A stretch of 64,000 bases of DNA, from contig JAWOAS010000138.1 of NCBI GenBank assembly GCA_046498405.1, positions 1 to 64,000 of the forward strand, in the 5' to 3' direction. The DNA is from T1Sed10-49 sp046498405 (GTDB lineage Bacteria; Actinomycetota; Nitriliruptoria; Euzebyales; Egibacteraceae). Below the pieces are notes generated by a model. It ran no database searches. It had not been told where the DNA came from and worked only from the letters and a program-made list of their open reading frames with translations. This document shows, in pieces, positions 1 to 8,382 of this stretch (positions are counted from its first letter, which is position 1; every line of letters begins with the position of its first letter). The position numbers and the translations under genes were made by a program.

Positions 1-881
1 CGGGTCATCTCCTGGGCGGCGTCGGCGATGCGCTCGGAGGCCTGCCCGAGCTGGAGCAGGCCACGCAGCTCGTCGACCTCGTCGGCGTCGAGGTCGGCGG
101 CGGCGCGCAGGGTCCAGCGCAGCAGCTCGGCGTAGAGCTCGTCGCAGCGGTCCTCGGCACGGGAGGCCTCGCGGGCCAGGCCGAGGTCACGCAGGAGGAT
201 CGCCGAGTAGGCGAGGCCGATCGCGACCTCCGCGGCGTTCTTGAGCTCGACGAGGAGGTCGACGGCGCGTTCGAGGTGCGACAGGCGCCCGTGCTCGACG
301 GGCGGGGCGAGGCCGTAGGCCTCCCCGCCGGCCATCTCCCGGAGGAGGTCGACGCCCTCGAACGGGCCCTGGACGAGGAGGACGTCGCCGTCCTGGAGGA
401 CCTCGTCCCCACTCGGGCCGTAGCGGTAGTCGACGTCGCGGCGGATGGCGATGACCCACATCCCCGTCTCGCTCGGCAGGGCGAGGTCGGCGAGGCTGCG
501 CGTGGCCATGCGGTTGCCCTCGCGCAGCTTCACCCGCGCGGTGACCTCCTCGGCGTGGCGCAGGTCGTCGCGCAGCTCCCCGGGCACCCCGAGGTCGCGC
601 AGGACGACCCGGGCGATGTCCTCGGCGGCGTCGCCGATCTCCTCGACGGCGTTGGCCAGGCCGAGGATCGCCGCCATGCGCTCGGCGTCCTCCGGCGCCC
701 GCGCGGCGAGCATCGTGCCGACGCGCATCTCATGGACCGTCGCGTCCATGCGGTCCTCGAGCTTGATGACCTCGCGCGCGAGGTCGGCGTCGTCGAAGAA
801 CACCGCGGCGTAGGCGAGGTCGACCATGAGCTCGGAGGCGTCCTTGGCCTCGACGAGCAGCTCCTTGACGGTGCGCCGCAT
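1..881 (-). CDS. PhoU-like / TrkA-C domain protein, 3' end cut by window edge
   Basis: Cytosolic regulatory protein. The visible 293 residues start MRRTVKELL and hold a PhoU-type helical domain (about residues 1-125, with repeated acidic helices), then a TrkA-C (RCK_C) domain (about 130-200, with DVDYRYGPSGDEVLQDGDVL), then a second PhoU-like helical stretch that runs off the left edge. GGGAGGGAGAGGG precedes the ATG. It lies 19 bp downstream of the MgtE-type transporter and in line with TrkH, so I infer that it senses a nucleotide or ion and gates one of these carriers. No TrkA/KtrA NAD-binding Rossmann domain is visible in this part. TrkA-C domains bind small ligands in potassium transport systems; which transporter this one serves is not shown. 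Confidence 0.85.
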   Translation of the reverse strand, partial: MRRTVKELLVEAKDASELMVDLAYAAVFFDDADLAREVIKLEDRMDATVHEMRVGTMLAARAPEDAERMAAILGLANAVEEIGDAAEDIARVVLRDLGVPGELRDDLRHAEEVTARVKLREGNRMATRSLADLALPSETGMWVIAIRRDVDYRYGPSGDEVLQDGDVLLVQGPFEGVDLLREMAGGEAYGLAPPVEHGRLSHLERAVDLLVELKNAAEVAIGLAYSAILLRDLGLAREASRAEDRCDELYAELLRWTLRAAADLDADEVDELRGLLQLGQASERIADAAQEMT

Positions 882-900
882 CGTGATCCCTCTCCCTCCC

Positions 901-2148
901 CTAGATGACGCCGAGCATGACCATCGCCGCGATGAGGCAGAGGACCCCGAAGAGGTCCATCGTCGCGGTCACGACCGGGATCCCGTGGTTGTCGGGATCC
1001 CAGCCGAAGCGGAACGACGCCGACGCGGTGGCGTAGGCGACGACGAAGATGAGCGCGAAGGCCAGCGCCCCGCCGAGCAGCGCGACGCCGACCATGCCGC
1101 CCAGCCCCGGCGAGTCGAAGCCGAGGACCACCGAGGAGGTGTGGGCGATGAGCCCGACCCCCCCGAAGGCGAGCACGCCGAAGAGCGCGACCATCGAGCC
1201 CTCGAGGAAGGCGAGGCGCTCGGGCACGACCCGCGCGGTGAGCATGCCGAGGTGGAGCTCCGAGCCCAGGCGCGCGGCGAGGATCCCGCCGAGCGAGCCG
1301 CAGTTGGCGATGAACGGCGGGATGAGCACGAGCAGCGCGGGACTGCCCACGAGCGCCTCGACGCGCGTCTCGAGGACGCTGCCGGCGAGGATGTCGACGA
1401 CCGCGGCGTAGGTGAGCACCGCGAGGCTCTGGCGCACGATCGCGCGGACGAGCGGAGCCTTGGCACGCACCCCCCGCCAGACCGCGACGACGGCGACGAC
1501 GAGCAGGAGCCCGCCGAGGAGCTCGGGCAGCCACGGCACGCCGAGCAGCAGCGTCGCGCCCACGAGCGCCGGCAGGGTGATGATGTCGCCGGTCGTCGTC
1601 ACCAGCGGCGCGCCGATCGCGTCCATGTCCCAGCCGCGGCGCTGCGCGGTGCGGGTCAGCGCCATCACGCCGACGAGGATCACCGCGCTCGAGATCACGC
1701 CGCCGACGACGGAGACGACCATGAGCTCCCAGACGGGGATCGTCGCGAGCCCGAGTGCCCCGGCGACCGCCCGCGCGACGAGGGCGGCCAGCGCCGAGGA
1801 GAAGAGGGTGAGCAGGATCGCCGCCTCGAGGTTGTCGCGCCCGAAGCCCCCGCGGGCGAAGCCCTGGAGCTGGCCGGTGAGGATGCCCGTGCCAAGGCGG
1901 GCCGCGAGCGCGCCGAAGATCGCCCCGCGCATCCCGATCGCGGCGGGCACGAGCAGGAGCAGGCCCGGCAGCTGCTCGAGGAGCGCCTCCATCGCGCCGA
2001 GCACGAGCCCGGCGGCGAGGCCGACGACCGTCGAGATCGCGAGCGCCGTCGCGCCCTGCCGCAGGGTGCGGCCGTTCGCGGCCCAGTGCGCCCACACCGC
2101 GAAGGCCAGGCGTAGTCCTGGCGGGGCGGGTCGGGTGCGCGCAGCCAC
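901..2148 (-). CDS. MgtE-type (SLC41) divalent cation transporter, membrane domains only
   Basis: Integral membrane protein of 415 residues with two homologous SLC41/MgtE membrane halves. The repeat is visible in the related motifs IGMRGAIFGALAARLGTGIL (first half) and NCGSLGGILAARLGSELHLG (second half). Classical bacterial MgtE has one such membrane unit preceded by MgtE_N and CBS sensor domains. Here both sensor domains are absent and the membrane unit is doubled, as in eukaryotic SLC41 and some archaeal or actinobacterial proteins. Magnesium or another divalent cation is the likely substrate. The GTG at 2148 was chosen because a TAGACT box lies 8 nt upstream and no Shine-Dalgarno site is present; longer starts would run into the upstream gene. 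The PhoU/TrkA-C gene follows directly and is a candidate regulator. Confidence 0.85.
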   Translation of the reverse strand: MAARTRPAPPGLRLAFAVWAHWAANGRTLRQGATALAISTVVGLAAGLVLGAMEALLEQLPGLLLLVPAAIGMRGAIFGALAARLGTGILTGQLQGFARGGFGRDNLEAAILLTLFSSALAALVARAVAGALGLATIPVWELMVVSVVGGVISSAVILVGVMALTRTAQRRGWDMDAIGAPLVTTTGDIITLPALVGATLLLGVPWLPELLGGLLLVVAVVAVWRGVRAKAPLVRAIVRQSLAVLTYAAVVDILAGSVLETRVEALVGSPALLVLIPPFIANCGSLGGILAARLGSELHLGMLTARVVPERLAFLEGSMVALFGVLAFGGVGLIAHTSSVVLGFDSPGLGGMVGVALLGGALAFALIFVVAYATASASFRFGWDPDNHGIPVVTATMDLFGVLCLIAAMVMLGVI

Positions 2149-2156
2149 GCCCGCGG

Positions 2157-2162
2157 AGTCTA
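2157..2162 (-). promoter_or_regulatory. Candidate -10 box (TAGACT) of a leaderless start
   Basis: TAGACT on the minus strand ends 8 nt before the GTG of the MgtE-type gene. No ribosome binding site lies between, so the transcript would begin at or near the start codon. The same arrangement recurs at other genes in the window. Confidence 0.5.
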
Positions 2163-2201
2163 GGGGCGCCCGCGCCCGGCGGCTCGTCCTCCGGGCCACG
2201 C

Positions 2202-2900
2202 CTACCGTGGGCCGCCGGATTCGCGGCGGGCCCGAAGGCGACCGAGGAGGACGAGTCCGAGCGCCGCGGCGGCGAGGAGCCCACCGGCCAGGCGCCGGTC
2301 GCCGAGCGCAGGATGCTCGATCGGCCCCCCGGCGGCCACGACCTCCCCGCCGGTCGCGCGGATGACCGCGACCTCGCCGCTGCGCTGGTCGGACTGGTGG
2401 TAGACGCCGACGACGGCGAGGACGTCGCCCCGTCGCTCGTGCGAGCCCACCGAGGCGATCTGCCCGGCGAGGGCGGGTGGCAGGTAGACGCCGATGCCGG
2501 CGTTGCCGCCGCGGAACTGCCGATGGGTCGGCAGCGGGCCGAGGTCGCCGGCGTAGGGGTCGTCGTTGAGCTGGACCCACGTGCCGTCGGCGCGCTCGAG
2601 CGCCGCGCCGACGACCTCGCCCTCGTAGGCCACGACGCGGCCGTCGTAGCGCTCGGGACAGTCGAGCAGGGACCCGGAGTCGGCAACGATCGGCTCGCCC
2701 GACCGGGCCCCGGGCGCGTCCTCGCAGACGACCTCCTCACGCGGGTCCTCCACGGCGGCCGGCTCGGGGACCGGGTCGATCGTCCGAGGGTGACGCAGCA
2801 CCTCGGCCAGGCCGGCGACCGCGGCGAGCACGGCGACGAGCAGCGCCGCGGCCGCGGCGACCCGCAGCGGCGGGACCCCCCGCGCCGGCCGCCCGCTCAC
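2202..2900 (-). CDS. Membrane-anchored extracytoplasmic protein of unknown function
   Basis: 232 residues that I cannot assign to a named family. A hydrophobic segment near residues 13-33 acts as a signal anchor, an extracytoplasmic region of about 160 residues follows, and a second hydrophobic helix lies near residues 203-220 before an arginine-rich tail. The middle contains YDGRVVAYEGEVVGA...WVQLNDD, which resembles the strand pattern of small OB-fold domains. The pair of cysteines in VVCEDAPG and LLDCPERY could form a disulfide. The start overlaps the stop of trkH by 4 bp, so the two are translationally coupled, and the MgtE-type gene follows after 53 bp. A role linked to cation transport is inferred only from this position. 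Confidence 0.75.
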   Translation of the reverse strand: MSGRPARGVPPLRVAAAAALLVAVLAAVAGLAEVLRHPRTIDPVPEPAAVEDPREEVVCEDAPGARSGEPIVADSGSLLDCPERYDGRVVAYEGEVVGAALERADGTWVQLNDDPYAGDLGPLPTHRQFRGGNAGIGVYLPPALAGQIASVGSHERRGDVLAVVGVYHQSDQRSGEVAVIRATGGEVVAAGGPIEHPALGDRRLAGGLLAAAALGLVLLGRLRARRESGGPR

Positions 2901-4402
2901 GTGCGTCCCCGGACGATCGCCACGAGGTAGCCCAGCAGGGCGAAGACCGCGATGAACTCGAGCCTGCCGAGGAGCATCTGGGCGATGAAGACGACCTTGA
3001 GGGCGACCTCCATGTCAGGCCGTGCGAGACCGACCGACAGCCCACCGGAGCTCGCGGCGGCCACGGAGTCGAACAGCGCGGTCTCGAGGTCGTAGCCGTA
3101 GAGGAGGGCGAGCAGCGCACCGGCGGCGTAGAGCAGCACCCACAGCAGGAGCACGGTGCCCGCTGCGGTGACCTGTCGGCCGCTCAGCACCCGCTGCGAG
3201 CCCAGATGGTAGGTCTCGACGACCGCGGCGCCGTCGGGCAGCAGGGCCTGGCGCAGGTCCTTGCGGATGCCCTTGACGATGAGGCCCACGCGCAGGGCCT
3301 TGATCCCCCCGGCGGTCGAGCCGGCCATGCCTCCCAACGCCATCGCCAGGACGAGCGACGCCGGGGCGAGCACCCCCCATGCCGAGACGTAGATCGCCCC
3401 GGGCACGGTGGCCAGCCCGGTCGTCGTGTGGGCGCTGATGACGTGGAAGAGCGTGTGGCGCACCAGCGAGGGCACGTCGCCGAAGGTGCCGGCGGTGATG
3501 AGCCCACTCACCATGATCACGAGGACGAGGGCTGCGGTGACCGCAAGGACGCGGGACTCGAGGTTGAGGACGAGCTCGCGGCCGCGGCCCTGCCAGAGCT
3601 GGTAGTGCAGGGCGAAGCTGAAGCCTCCGGCGAGCATGACCGGCCAGAGCGCGAGCTCGACGCCCACGGAGCGGTAGAAGGCCACCGAGGTGGACTGCAC
3701 GGCGAAGCCCCCGGTGTCGAAGGCCGCCATGAACAGCGCCACCGCGTGGTAGAGCCCCAGGCCTGGGCCCAGGCCGGCCTGCAGCAGCGCCGTCCAGAGG
3801 ACGGCGATGCCCACCGCCGCGTAGGTCAGGGCGACCTTCCAGATGAAGCGGGCGGTGCTGACGACGTTGGGCAGGATCTTCTCCTCCCGACCCTCGCCGA
3901 GGTAGAGCGATCCGATCGCCCCACCGGCTGAGGAGAAGATCGTCAGGGCGATGATGATGATCCCCTGCCCGCCCATGAACTGCATGAGGTGGCGCCAGAG
4001 GTTGACGCTGCGGGCCATGTGGTCGATGTCCTGGGCAAGGGTCTGGCCGATCGTGGCGAACCCGCTCATCGCCTCGAAGTAGGCGTCGAGGAAGCCGCCG
4101 TAGTGGCCGCTGAGCAGCAGCGGCACCGCCCCGAACCACGCGGCGAGCAGCCAGGCCGCCGCGACCGTGACGAGGCCGTGGGTGGCGCTCAGCGGCGCGC
4201 GGGTCGCGCACAGGAGCACGAGGCCCTGGCCGAACAGCGCGGTCAGCGACGCGCCGACGACGAAGCCCCAGGCCTCGTTGACCTCCCCGAGCGCGAAGCC
4301 GAGCACCGCCGGGGCGAGCATCGCCACCGCCACGCCGAGCAGCACGCGCCCGACCGACAGGCCCACGACGCGGAAGTCGTCGGCGCCGGGTCGCAGGAGC
4401 AT
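2897..4402 (-). CDS. trkH: TrkH family potassium uptake membrane subunit
   Basis: 501-residue polytopic protein of the TrkH/KtrB superfamily, which carries K+ through a fourfold MPM pore with one selectivity-filter glycine per repeat. Visible repeats include MSGFATIGQTL, FDTGGFAVQST, HTTTGLATV and ASSGGLSVG, each holding the conserved glycine. The ATG at 4402 (MLLRPGADDFRVVG) is chosen because family members start here; a GTG at 4435 would add 11 residues, and neither has a clear ribosome site. No TrkA gene lies next to it. The PhoU/TrkA-C protein two genes downstream could supply the cytosolic regulatory function. The stop overlaps the following membrane protein gene by 4 bp. Confidence 0.93.
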   Translation of the reverse strand: MLLRPGADDFRVVGLSVGRVLLGVAVAMLAPAVLGFALGEVNEAWGFVVGASLTALFGQGLVLLCATRAPLSATHGLVTVAAAWLLAAWFGAVPLLLSGHYGGFLDAYFEAMSGFATIGQTLAQDIDHMARSVNLWRHLMQFMGGQGIIIIALTIFSSAGGAIGSLYLGEGREEKILPNVVSTARFIWKVALTYAAVGIAVLWTALLQAGLGPGLGLYHAVALFMAAFDTGGFAVQSTSVAFYRSVGVELALWPVMLAGGFSFALHYQLWQGRGRELVLNLESRVLAVTAALVLVIMVSGLITAGTFGDVPSLVRHTLFHVISAHTTTGLATVPGAIYVSAWGVLAPASLVLAMALGGMAGSTAGGIKALRVGLIVKGIRKDLRQALLPDGAAVVETYHLGSQRVLSGRQVTAAGTVLLLWVLLYAAGALLALLYGYDLETALFDSVAAASSGGLSVGLARPDMEVALKVVFIAQMLLGRLEFIAVFALLGYLVAIVRGRT

Positions 4403-4465
4403 CGCCGCGCAGTAGACGCCTCGGCGGGCGGGCACGCAAGCAGGCGCGGCGACCGCCGGGCCGCC

Positions 4466-6238
4466 TCAGGCGTAGAGCGCCTCGATCTCGTCGCCGAAGC
4501 GCTGCTCGACGGGGCGCCGTCGCAGCTTCTGGGTCGGGGTGAGCTCACCGGCGTCGATCGACAGCGGCGCGGCGATGATCCGGTAGGCGCGAATGGCCTC
4601 ACCGCGCGAGACCGCCTCGTTGGCCGCGGCGACGGCGACGTCGAGCTCGGCGCGCAGCGGCGCCTCGTCGAGGGGCGGGGTCGGGTCGATCCCCCGACGC
4701 GCGAGCTCCTCGTGGTCGAGGAAGACGAGGGCGCCGACGAAGGCACGGCCCTCGCCGACGATAACGACGTGGTCGACGAGCGGGTGGGCGCGCACGCGGT
4801 CGGCCAGCGGTCCCGGCGAGACGTTCTTGCCGCCGGCGGTGACGAGGATCTCCTTCTTGCGGCCGGTGATGACGACCTGCCCGGAGGGCGTGAGCCTGCC
4901 GAGGTCGCCGGTGCGCAGCCAGCCGGCCTCGAGCAGCGCCGCGGTCGCCGAGGGGTCGCGCCAGTAGCCGGCGAAGACCTGCGGGCCGGCCACGAGGATC
5001 TCGCCGTCGTCGGCGACGCGCACCGTCGTCGCAGGGTAGACCCCTCCGACGGCGTCGTAGTCGACGGCGTCGACGGGCCCGCCGGAGACGATCGGCGAGG
5101 CCTCGGTGAGGCCGTAGCCGGGCAGGACGGTGATCCCGAGCCCGTCGAAGAAGCGACCGAGGTCGGGATCGAGCGCGGCGCCGCCGCAGATCGCGAGCTC
5201 GAGCTCGCCGCCGAAGGCCTCCCGCAGCCGCGTGAAGACGAGGCGGTCGAAGAGCCGATGCTGGGCGCGCAGCCACCACGACGCCCCGCCACCGCGCTTG
5301 GCCTCCGACCAGCGCACCGCGACGTCGGCCGCCCGGTCGAAGACCCGCTCGCGGCCGGCCTCCGCGGCCCTGGCACGCGCGTTGCGCTTGACCTTCTCGA
5401 AGACCCGCGGCACCCCCACGATGAAGGTCGGGCGGAAGGCCGCGAACTCAGCGGGCAGGCGCTCGAGGCTCGTCGCCAGACCGGTCAGCACCCCTTGCTC
5501 GAGCGAGGTCTGCAGCTGGATGCGCGCGAGGGCATGGGCCAGCGGCAGGAATACGAGCGTGCGCGCCCCGGCACTGAAGAGCTCGGGGACCTGCTCGGCG
5601 GTCTGGCGCGCGTTCGCGCAGAGGTTGGCGTGGGTCAGCTCGCAGCCCTTCGGCTCACCGGTCGTGCCCGAGGAGTAGATGAGCACGGCGAGGTCGCCGC
5701 CGGTGAGCGCGGCGACGCGCGCCTCGACCTCGTCGCGGTGGCCGTGGCCCTCCTCGGCGAGGCGGGTCGCGGCGCCGTCCTCGAACGCGAGCACCTCCGG
5801 CGCGGCCGGCAGGGCCGCGGCCGCGCCGGCGAGGGCCCGGCGCTGCTCGAGGGTCTCGACGAGGACGAGCACCGCGCCGCTGTCGGCGAGGATGCGCTCG
5901 ATCTGCTGCAGGGAGCTCGTGTCGTAGATCGGCACGCTCACCGCGCCAGCGGCGAGGATCGCCGCGTCGGCGTAGACCCAGTCCACGCCGGTGCGCGCGA
6001 GCAGCGCGACCCGGTCTCCGGGCTCCACGCCCCGGGCGACGAGCCCGGCGGCGAGGTCGCGCACCCCCTCGCGCACCTGGCCGGCGCGGTGCTCGACGAA
6101 GGCCTCGCCGTCGTGGTGGGCCAGCAGCCGACGGTCGGGCTCGGCGGCCGCCCAATGCCAGATCCCGGCGAGCGCGTGGGGCGTCGGGGCTCCGGCCAGC
6201 GGCGGGCCGGTGGCCTCGGAGCGGATCATCGCCTCCAT
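4466..6238 (-). CDS. Long-chain acyl-CoA synthetase (AMP-binding, FadD15-like)
   Basis: 590-residue adenylate-forming enzyme that activates free fatty acids to acyl-CoA via an acyl-adenylate. The P-loop motif IYSSGTTGEPKG lies near residue 190, GYGLTEASP (the A5-type motif) near 380, and the hinge or A8 region TGDLGRLTPSGQVVITGRKKE near 460, ending with the A10 lysine region LTPTQKLRRR. Length and motifs fit the FadD15/FACS group. A TACCGT box lies 7 nt before the ATG with no ribosome site, so it may be leaderless. That box overlaps a GTTACCG half-site also found in the palindrome before the thiolase gene at 27.2 kb, which suggests shared control with beta-oxidation. Confidence 0.93.
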   Translation of the reverse strand: MEAMIRSEATGPPLAGAPTPHALAGIWHWAAAEPDRRLLAHHDGEAFVEHRAGQVREGVRDLAAGLVARGVEPGDRVALLARTGVDWVYADAAILAAGAVSVPIYDTSSLQQIERILADSGAVLVLVETLEQRRALAGAAAALPAAPEVLAFEDGAATRLAEEGHGHRDEVEARVAALTGGDLAVLIYSSGTTGEPKGCELTHANLCANARQTAEQVPELFSAGARTLVFLPLAHALARIQLQTSLEQGVLTGLATSLERLPAEFAAFRPTFIVGVPRVFEKVKRNARARAAEAGRERVFDRAADVAVRWSEAKRGGGASWWLRAQHRLFDRLVFTRLREAFGGELELAICGGAALDPDLGRFFDGLGITVLPGYGLTEASPIVSGGPVDAVDYDAVGGVYPATTVRVADDGEILVAGPQVFAGYWRDPSATAALLEAGWLRTGDLGRLTPSGQVVITGRKKEILVTAGGKNVSPGPLADRVRAHPLVDHVVIVGEGRAFVGALVFLDHEELARRGIDPTPPLDEAPLRAELDVAVAAANEAVSRGEAIRAYRIIAAPLSIDAGELTPTQKLRRRPVEQRFGDEIEALYA

Positions 6239-6245
6239 GCAACCT

Positions 6246-6260
6246 ACGGTAACGTAGCCT
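6246..6260 (-). promoter_or_regulatory. Candidate leaderless promoter and fatty-acid regulator half-site
   Basis: Minus-strand sequence CTACGTTACCGTAGGTTGC-ATG. TACCGT (6251-6246) ends 7 nt before the start codon and can serve as a -10 box. GTTACCG matches one arm of the perfect palindrome at 27211-27226, and CTACG/CGTAG forms a small inverted repeat around it. Binding here would block the -10 element. This is inference from sequence similarity; the second half-site is degenerate. Confidence 0.4.
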
Positions 6261-6380
6261 CGGCTCGCGCGCGAGCGTCAGTTCCGGTCGCGCGAGCCCC
6301 CAAGGCGCCGCGCTCCCCTCCCAGGACCACCGGCGCGCAGCGCGACGCGCGACGCGCGCCCACGTGCACGGCGCGTCCCC

Positions 6381-7721
6381 CTAAAAGCGGGTCGCAGCGA
6401 GCTCGGCCAGCGGTGAGCGCACGCCCTTGGCGAGGGCGACGTGGCCGAAGAGGTCGGTGCCCTTGAGCGTCTCGATGAGCGCGGCCATCCCACCGTGCGG
6501 CGAGATGTAGGGGTTGTCGATCTGACTGAGGTCGCCGCAGAAGACGACCTTCGAGCCGGCGGCCATACGGGTGAGGATGACCTTGAGCGTGGGGAGCTCG
6601 AGGTTCTGGGCCTCGTCGACGATGACGAACTCGTCGGTGATCGAGCGTCCCCGCAGGTAGGTGATCGCCGCGGTCTCGAGCTCGCCCCGGTCGAGGAGGG
6701 CGTCGACGGTGGCCTGCACCGAGCGCTGGTCGGCGCCCCAGCCGTCGTCGTCGCGCCGGAAGAGCGCGTAGAGGTTGTCGTAGACTGCGGCCATCCACGG
6801 CTGGAGCTTCTCGTCGAGGTCGCCGGGCAGGTAACCGACCTCCTGGCGGCCGACGGCCACGAGCGGGCGGTACACCGACAGGCGGCGGTAGGTGCGCGAC
6901 TCGAGGACCTGCTCGAGCCCGGCCGCCAGCGCGAGGAAGGTCTTGCCGGTGCCGGCCATGCCCATGAGCGAGACGCACGGCACGTCGGGGTCGGTGAGCA
7001 GGTCGAGGGCGAAGGTCTGGCGCACGTCGCGGGGGCTCACGCCGAAGGCCCGCGGGCTGCCGGTGATGCGCTCGACGGTCGCGGTGTCGGCGGCGGCGTC
7101 GACGACCCGGGCCAGCCCGGAGGCCGACGGGCCGGCGCGCAGGATGACGCACTGGTTGCGGCACAGCGGCGCCTGCTCGAGCACGGCGTCGGGCAGGACC
7201 GCCTTGCCGGCGCTGTGGAGCGTGCCGAGGGTGGCCTCGTCGACGACGAGATCGGCGATGCCGGTGTAGCGCTCGTCGACCTCGACGGTGTCGGCGCGGT
7301 AGTCCTCGACGGCGACGCCGAGCTGGCTGGCCTTGATGCGCAGCGCGCCGTCCTTCGTCACGAGGGTGCCGGCGAGGGACTTCGCGACCGAGAGGATGCG
7401 GTGGTCGGGCTTGTCGGGGTCGAGGTAGGTCGGCAGCGTCGCGTCGACGCCGTTGCCCTCGACGCGGAACGAGCCCCCGCCCGGCAGCGCGACGGCCTCG
7501 CGCAGGCCGCTGCGGCTCTCGAGGCGCAGGTCCTCGATGAGCCGTACCGCCTGCCGGGCGTTGCGGCCGACCTCGTCCATGCGCGCCTTCTGACGGTCGA
7601 GCTCCTCGACGACGACGAGCGGCAGGACGACCTCGTGCTCGTCGAAGCGGTGCAGCGCGTTGGGGTCGGCGAGCAGCACGCAGGTGTCGAGGACGAACGT
7701 CGTCGGGGCCTCGGCGGCCAT
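6381..7721 (-). CDS. PIN domain-PhoH ATPase fusion (PhoH2 family)
   Basis: 446-residue cytosolic protein. Residues about 8-135 form a PIN-type RNase domain, with acidic residues in TFVLDTCVLLADP, VVEELDRQK and TLVTKDGALR at the usual metal-binding positions. The C-terminal PhoH ATPase domain has Walker A GMAGTGKT at 254-261, Walker B FVIVDEAQN near 365 and GDLSQIDNP. PhoH2 proteins are described as RNA helicase/RNases in actinobacteria, sometimes within a toxin-antitoxin-like locus. The ATG at 7721 overlaps the stop of the upstream gene by one base (TGATG), so the pair is translationally coupled. No small antitoxin-like gene precedes it; the upstream partner is the degenerate phosphatase-like protein. 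Confidence 0.92.
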   Translation of the reverse strand: MAAEAPTTFVLDTCVLLADPNALHRFDEHEVVLPLVVVEELDRQKARMDEVGRNARQAVRLIEDLRLESRSGLREAVALPGGGSFRVEGNGVDATLPTYLDPDKPDHRILSVAKSLAGTLVTKDGALRIKASQLGVAVEDYRADTVEVDERYTGIADLVVDEATLGTLHSAGKAVLPDAVLEQAPLCRNQCVILRAGPSASGLARVVDAAADTATVERITGSPRAFGVSPRDVRQTFALDLLTDPDVPCVSLMGMAGTGKTFLALAAGLEQVLESRTYRRLSVYRPLVAVGRQEVGYLPGDLDEKLQPWMAAVYDNLYALFRRDDDGWGADQRSVQATVDALLDRGELETAAITYLRGRSITDEFVIVDEAQNLELPTLKVILTRMAAGSKVVFCGDLSQIDNPYISPHGGMAALIETLKGTDLFGHVALAKGVRSPLAELAATRF

Positions 7722-8278
7722 CAGGGCTCCTGTCGTCGGCGGGCGGGGGGCGCAGGGCGGCGCACCGCGCTCGTGGTGCGCCCTTCGGTGAACTCGAGGG
7801 TGACCCGGCCGGCGTCGGGGCAGTGGACGTCGGCGACGTCGAGGCCGTCGCGGCCGGCCAGCAGCGCGGTGACCGCGGCGACGACCTCGGCGGGGGCGCA
7901 GGCCACGAGCCGGGCGGGCCGTCGACTGCGGGCGGCGTCGGCGAGGCGCTCCTCGAGGAAGCGCAGGACCCGACCGCCCTCCCAGGCCGCGTCGACCCAG
8001 GCGTCGCCGGCGTCGTCGGTGGGGACCTCGGCGGGCCAGCCGAGGGCGTCGACGACCTCGGCCTCGAGCCCGGTGGCCACGGCCAGGGGCACGAGCGTGG
8101 CCCGGCACCGGGGGGATGGCGCGGACCACAGCGCGCTCACGGCTGGGTCGGCGGCGGCGAGCTCGGTGGCCAGGGCGGCGGCCCGACCGGTGCCCGCCTC
8201 GTCGAGCGGGCCGGCGGCGGCCTCGTCGGCGCGCGGGGGCGCCTGGGCGGCGGCGACGAGCTCGACGAGGAGGCTCAT
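7721..8278 (-). CDS. Histidine-phosphatase-like protein lacking catalytic histidines
   Basis: 185 residues with the overall pattern of SixA/phosphoglycerate-mutase-like phosphatases: GPLDEAGTGRAAALATEL followed by SAPSPRCRATLVPLA matches the 'PLt..G..QA..la' and 'SP..Ra..TA' blocks. The catalytic RHG triplet that should follow the first strand is missing (LVAAAQAPP instead), and the later 'HG' is replaced by AP in VACAPAEVV. It is therefore probably not an active phosphatase. ATG 8278 is preferred over a GTG at 8293; neither has a clear ribosome site. It is coupled to the PhoH gene by a one-base overlap, which suggests a partner or regulatory role. The family assignment is moderate. Confidence 0.65.
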   Translation of the reverse strand: MSLLVELVAAAQAPPRADEAAAGPLDEAGTGRAAALATELAAADPAVSALWSAPSPRCRATLVPLAVATGLEAEVVDALGWPAEVPTDDAGDAWVDAAWEGGRVLRFLEERLADAARSRRPARLVACAPAEVVAAVTALLAGRDGLDVADVHCPDAGRVTLEFTEGRTTSAVRRPAPPARRRQEP

Positions 8279-8382
8279 CGCAGGGCCGGCCACCGTGGCG
8301 GGCGAGTCATCGGCGGGTCTCGGTCATCAACGGCGTCATCGTAGCGAGCGCCGACGTCGGCAGCCTCGAGGCGCGACAGCGC

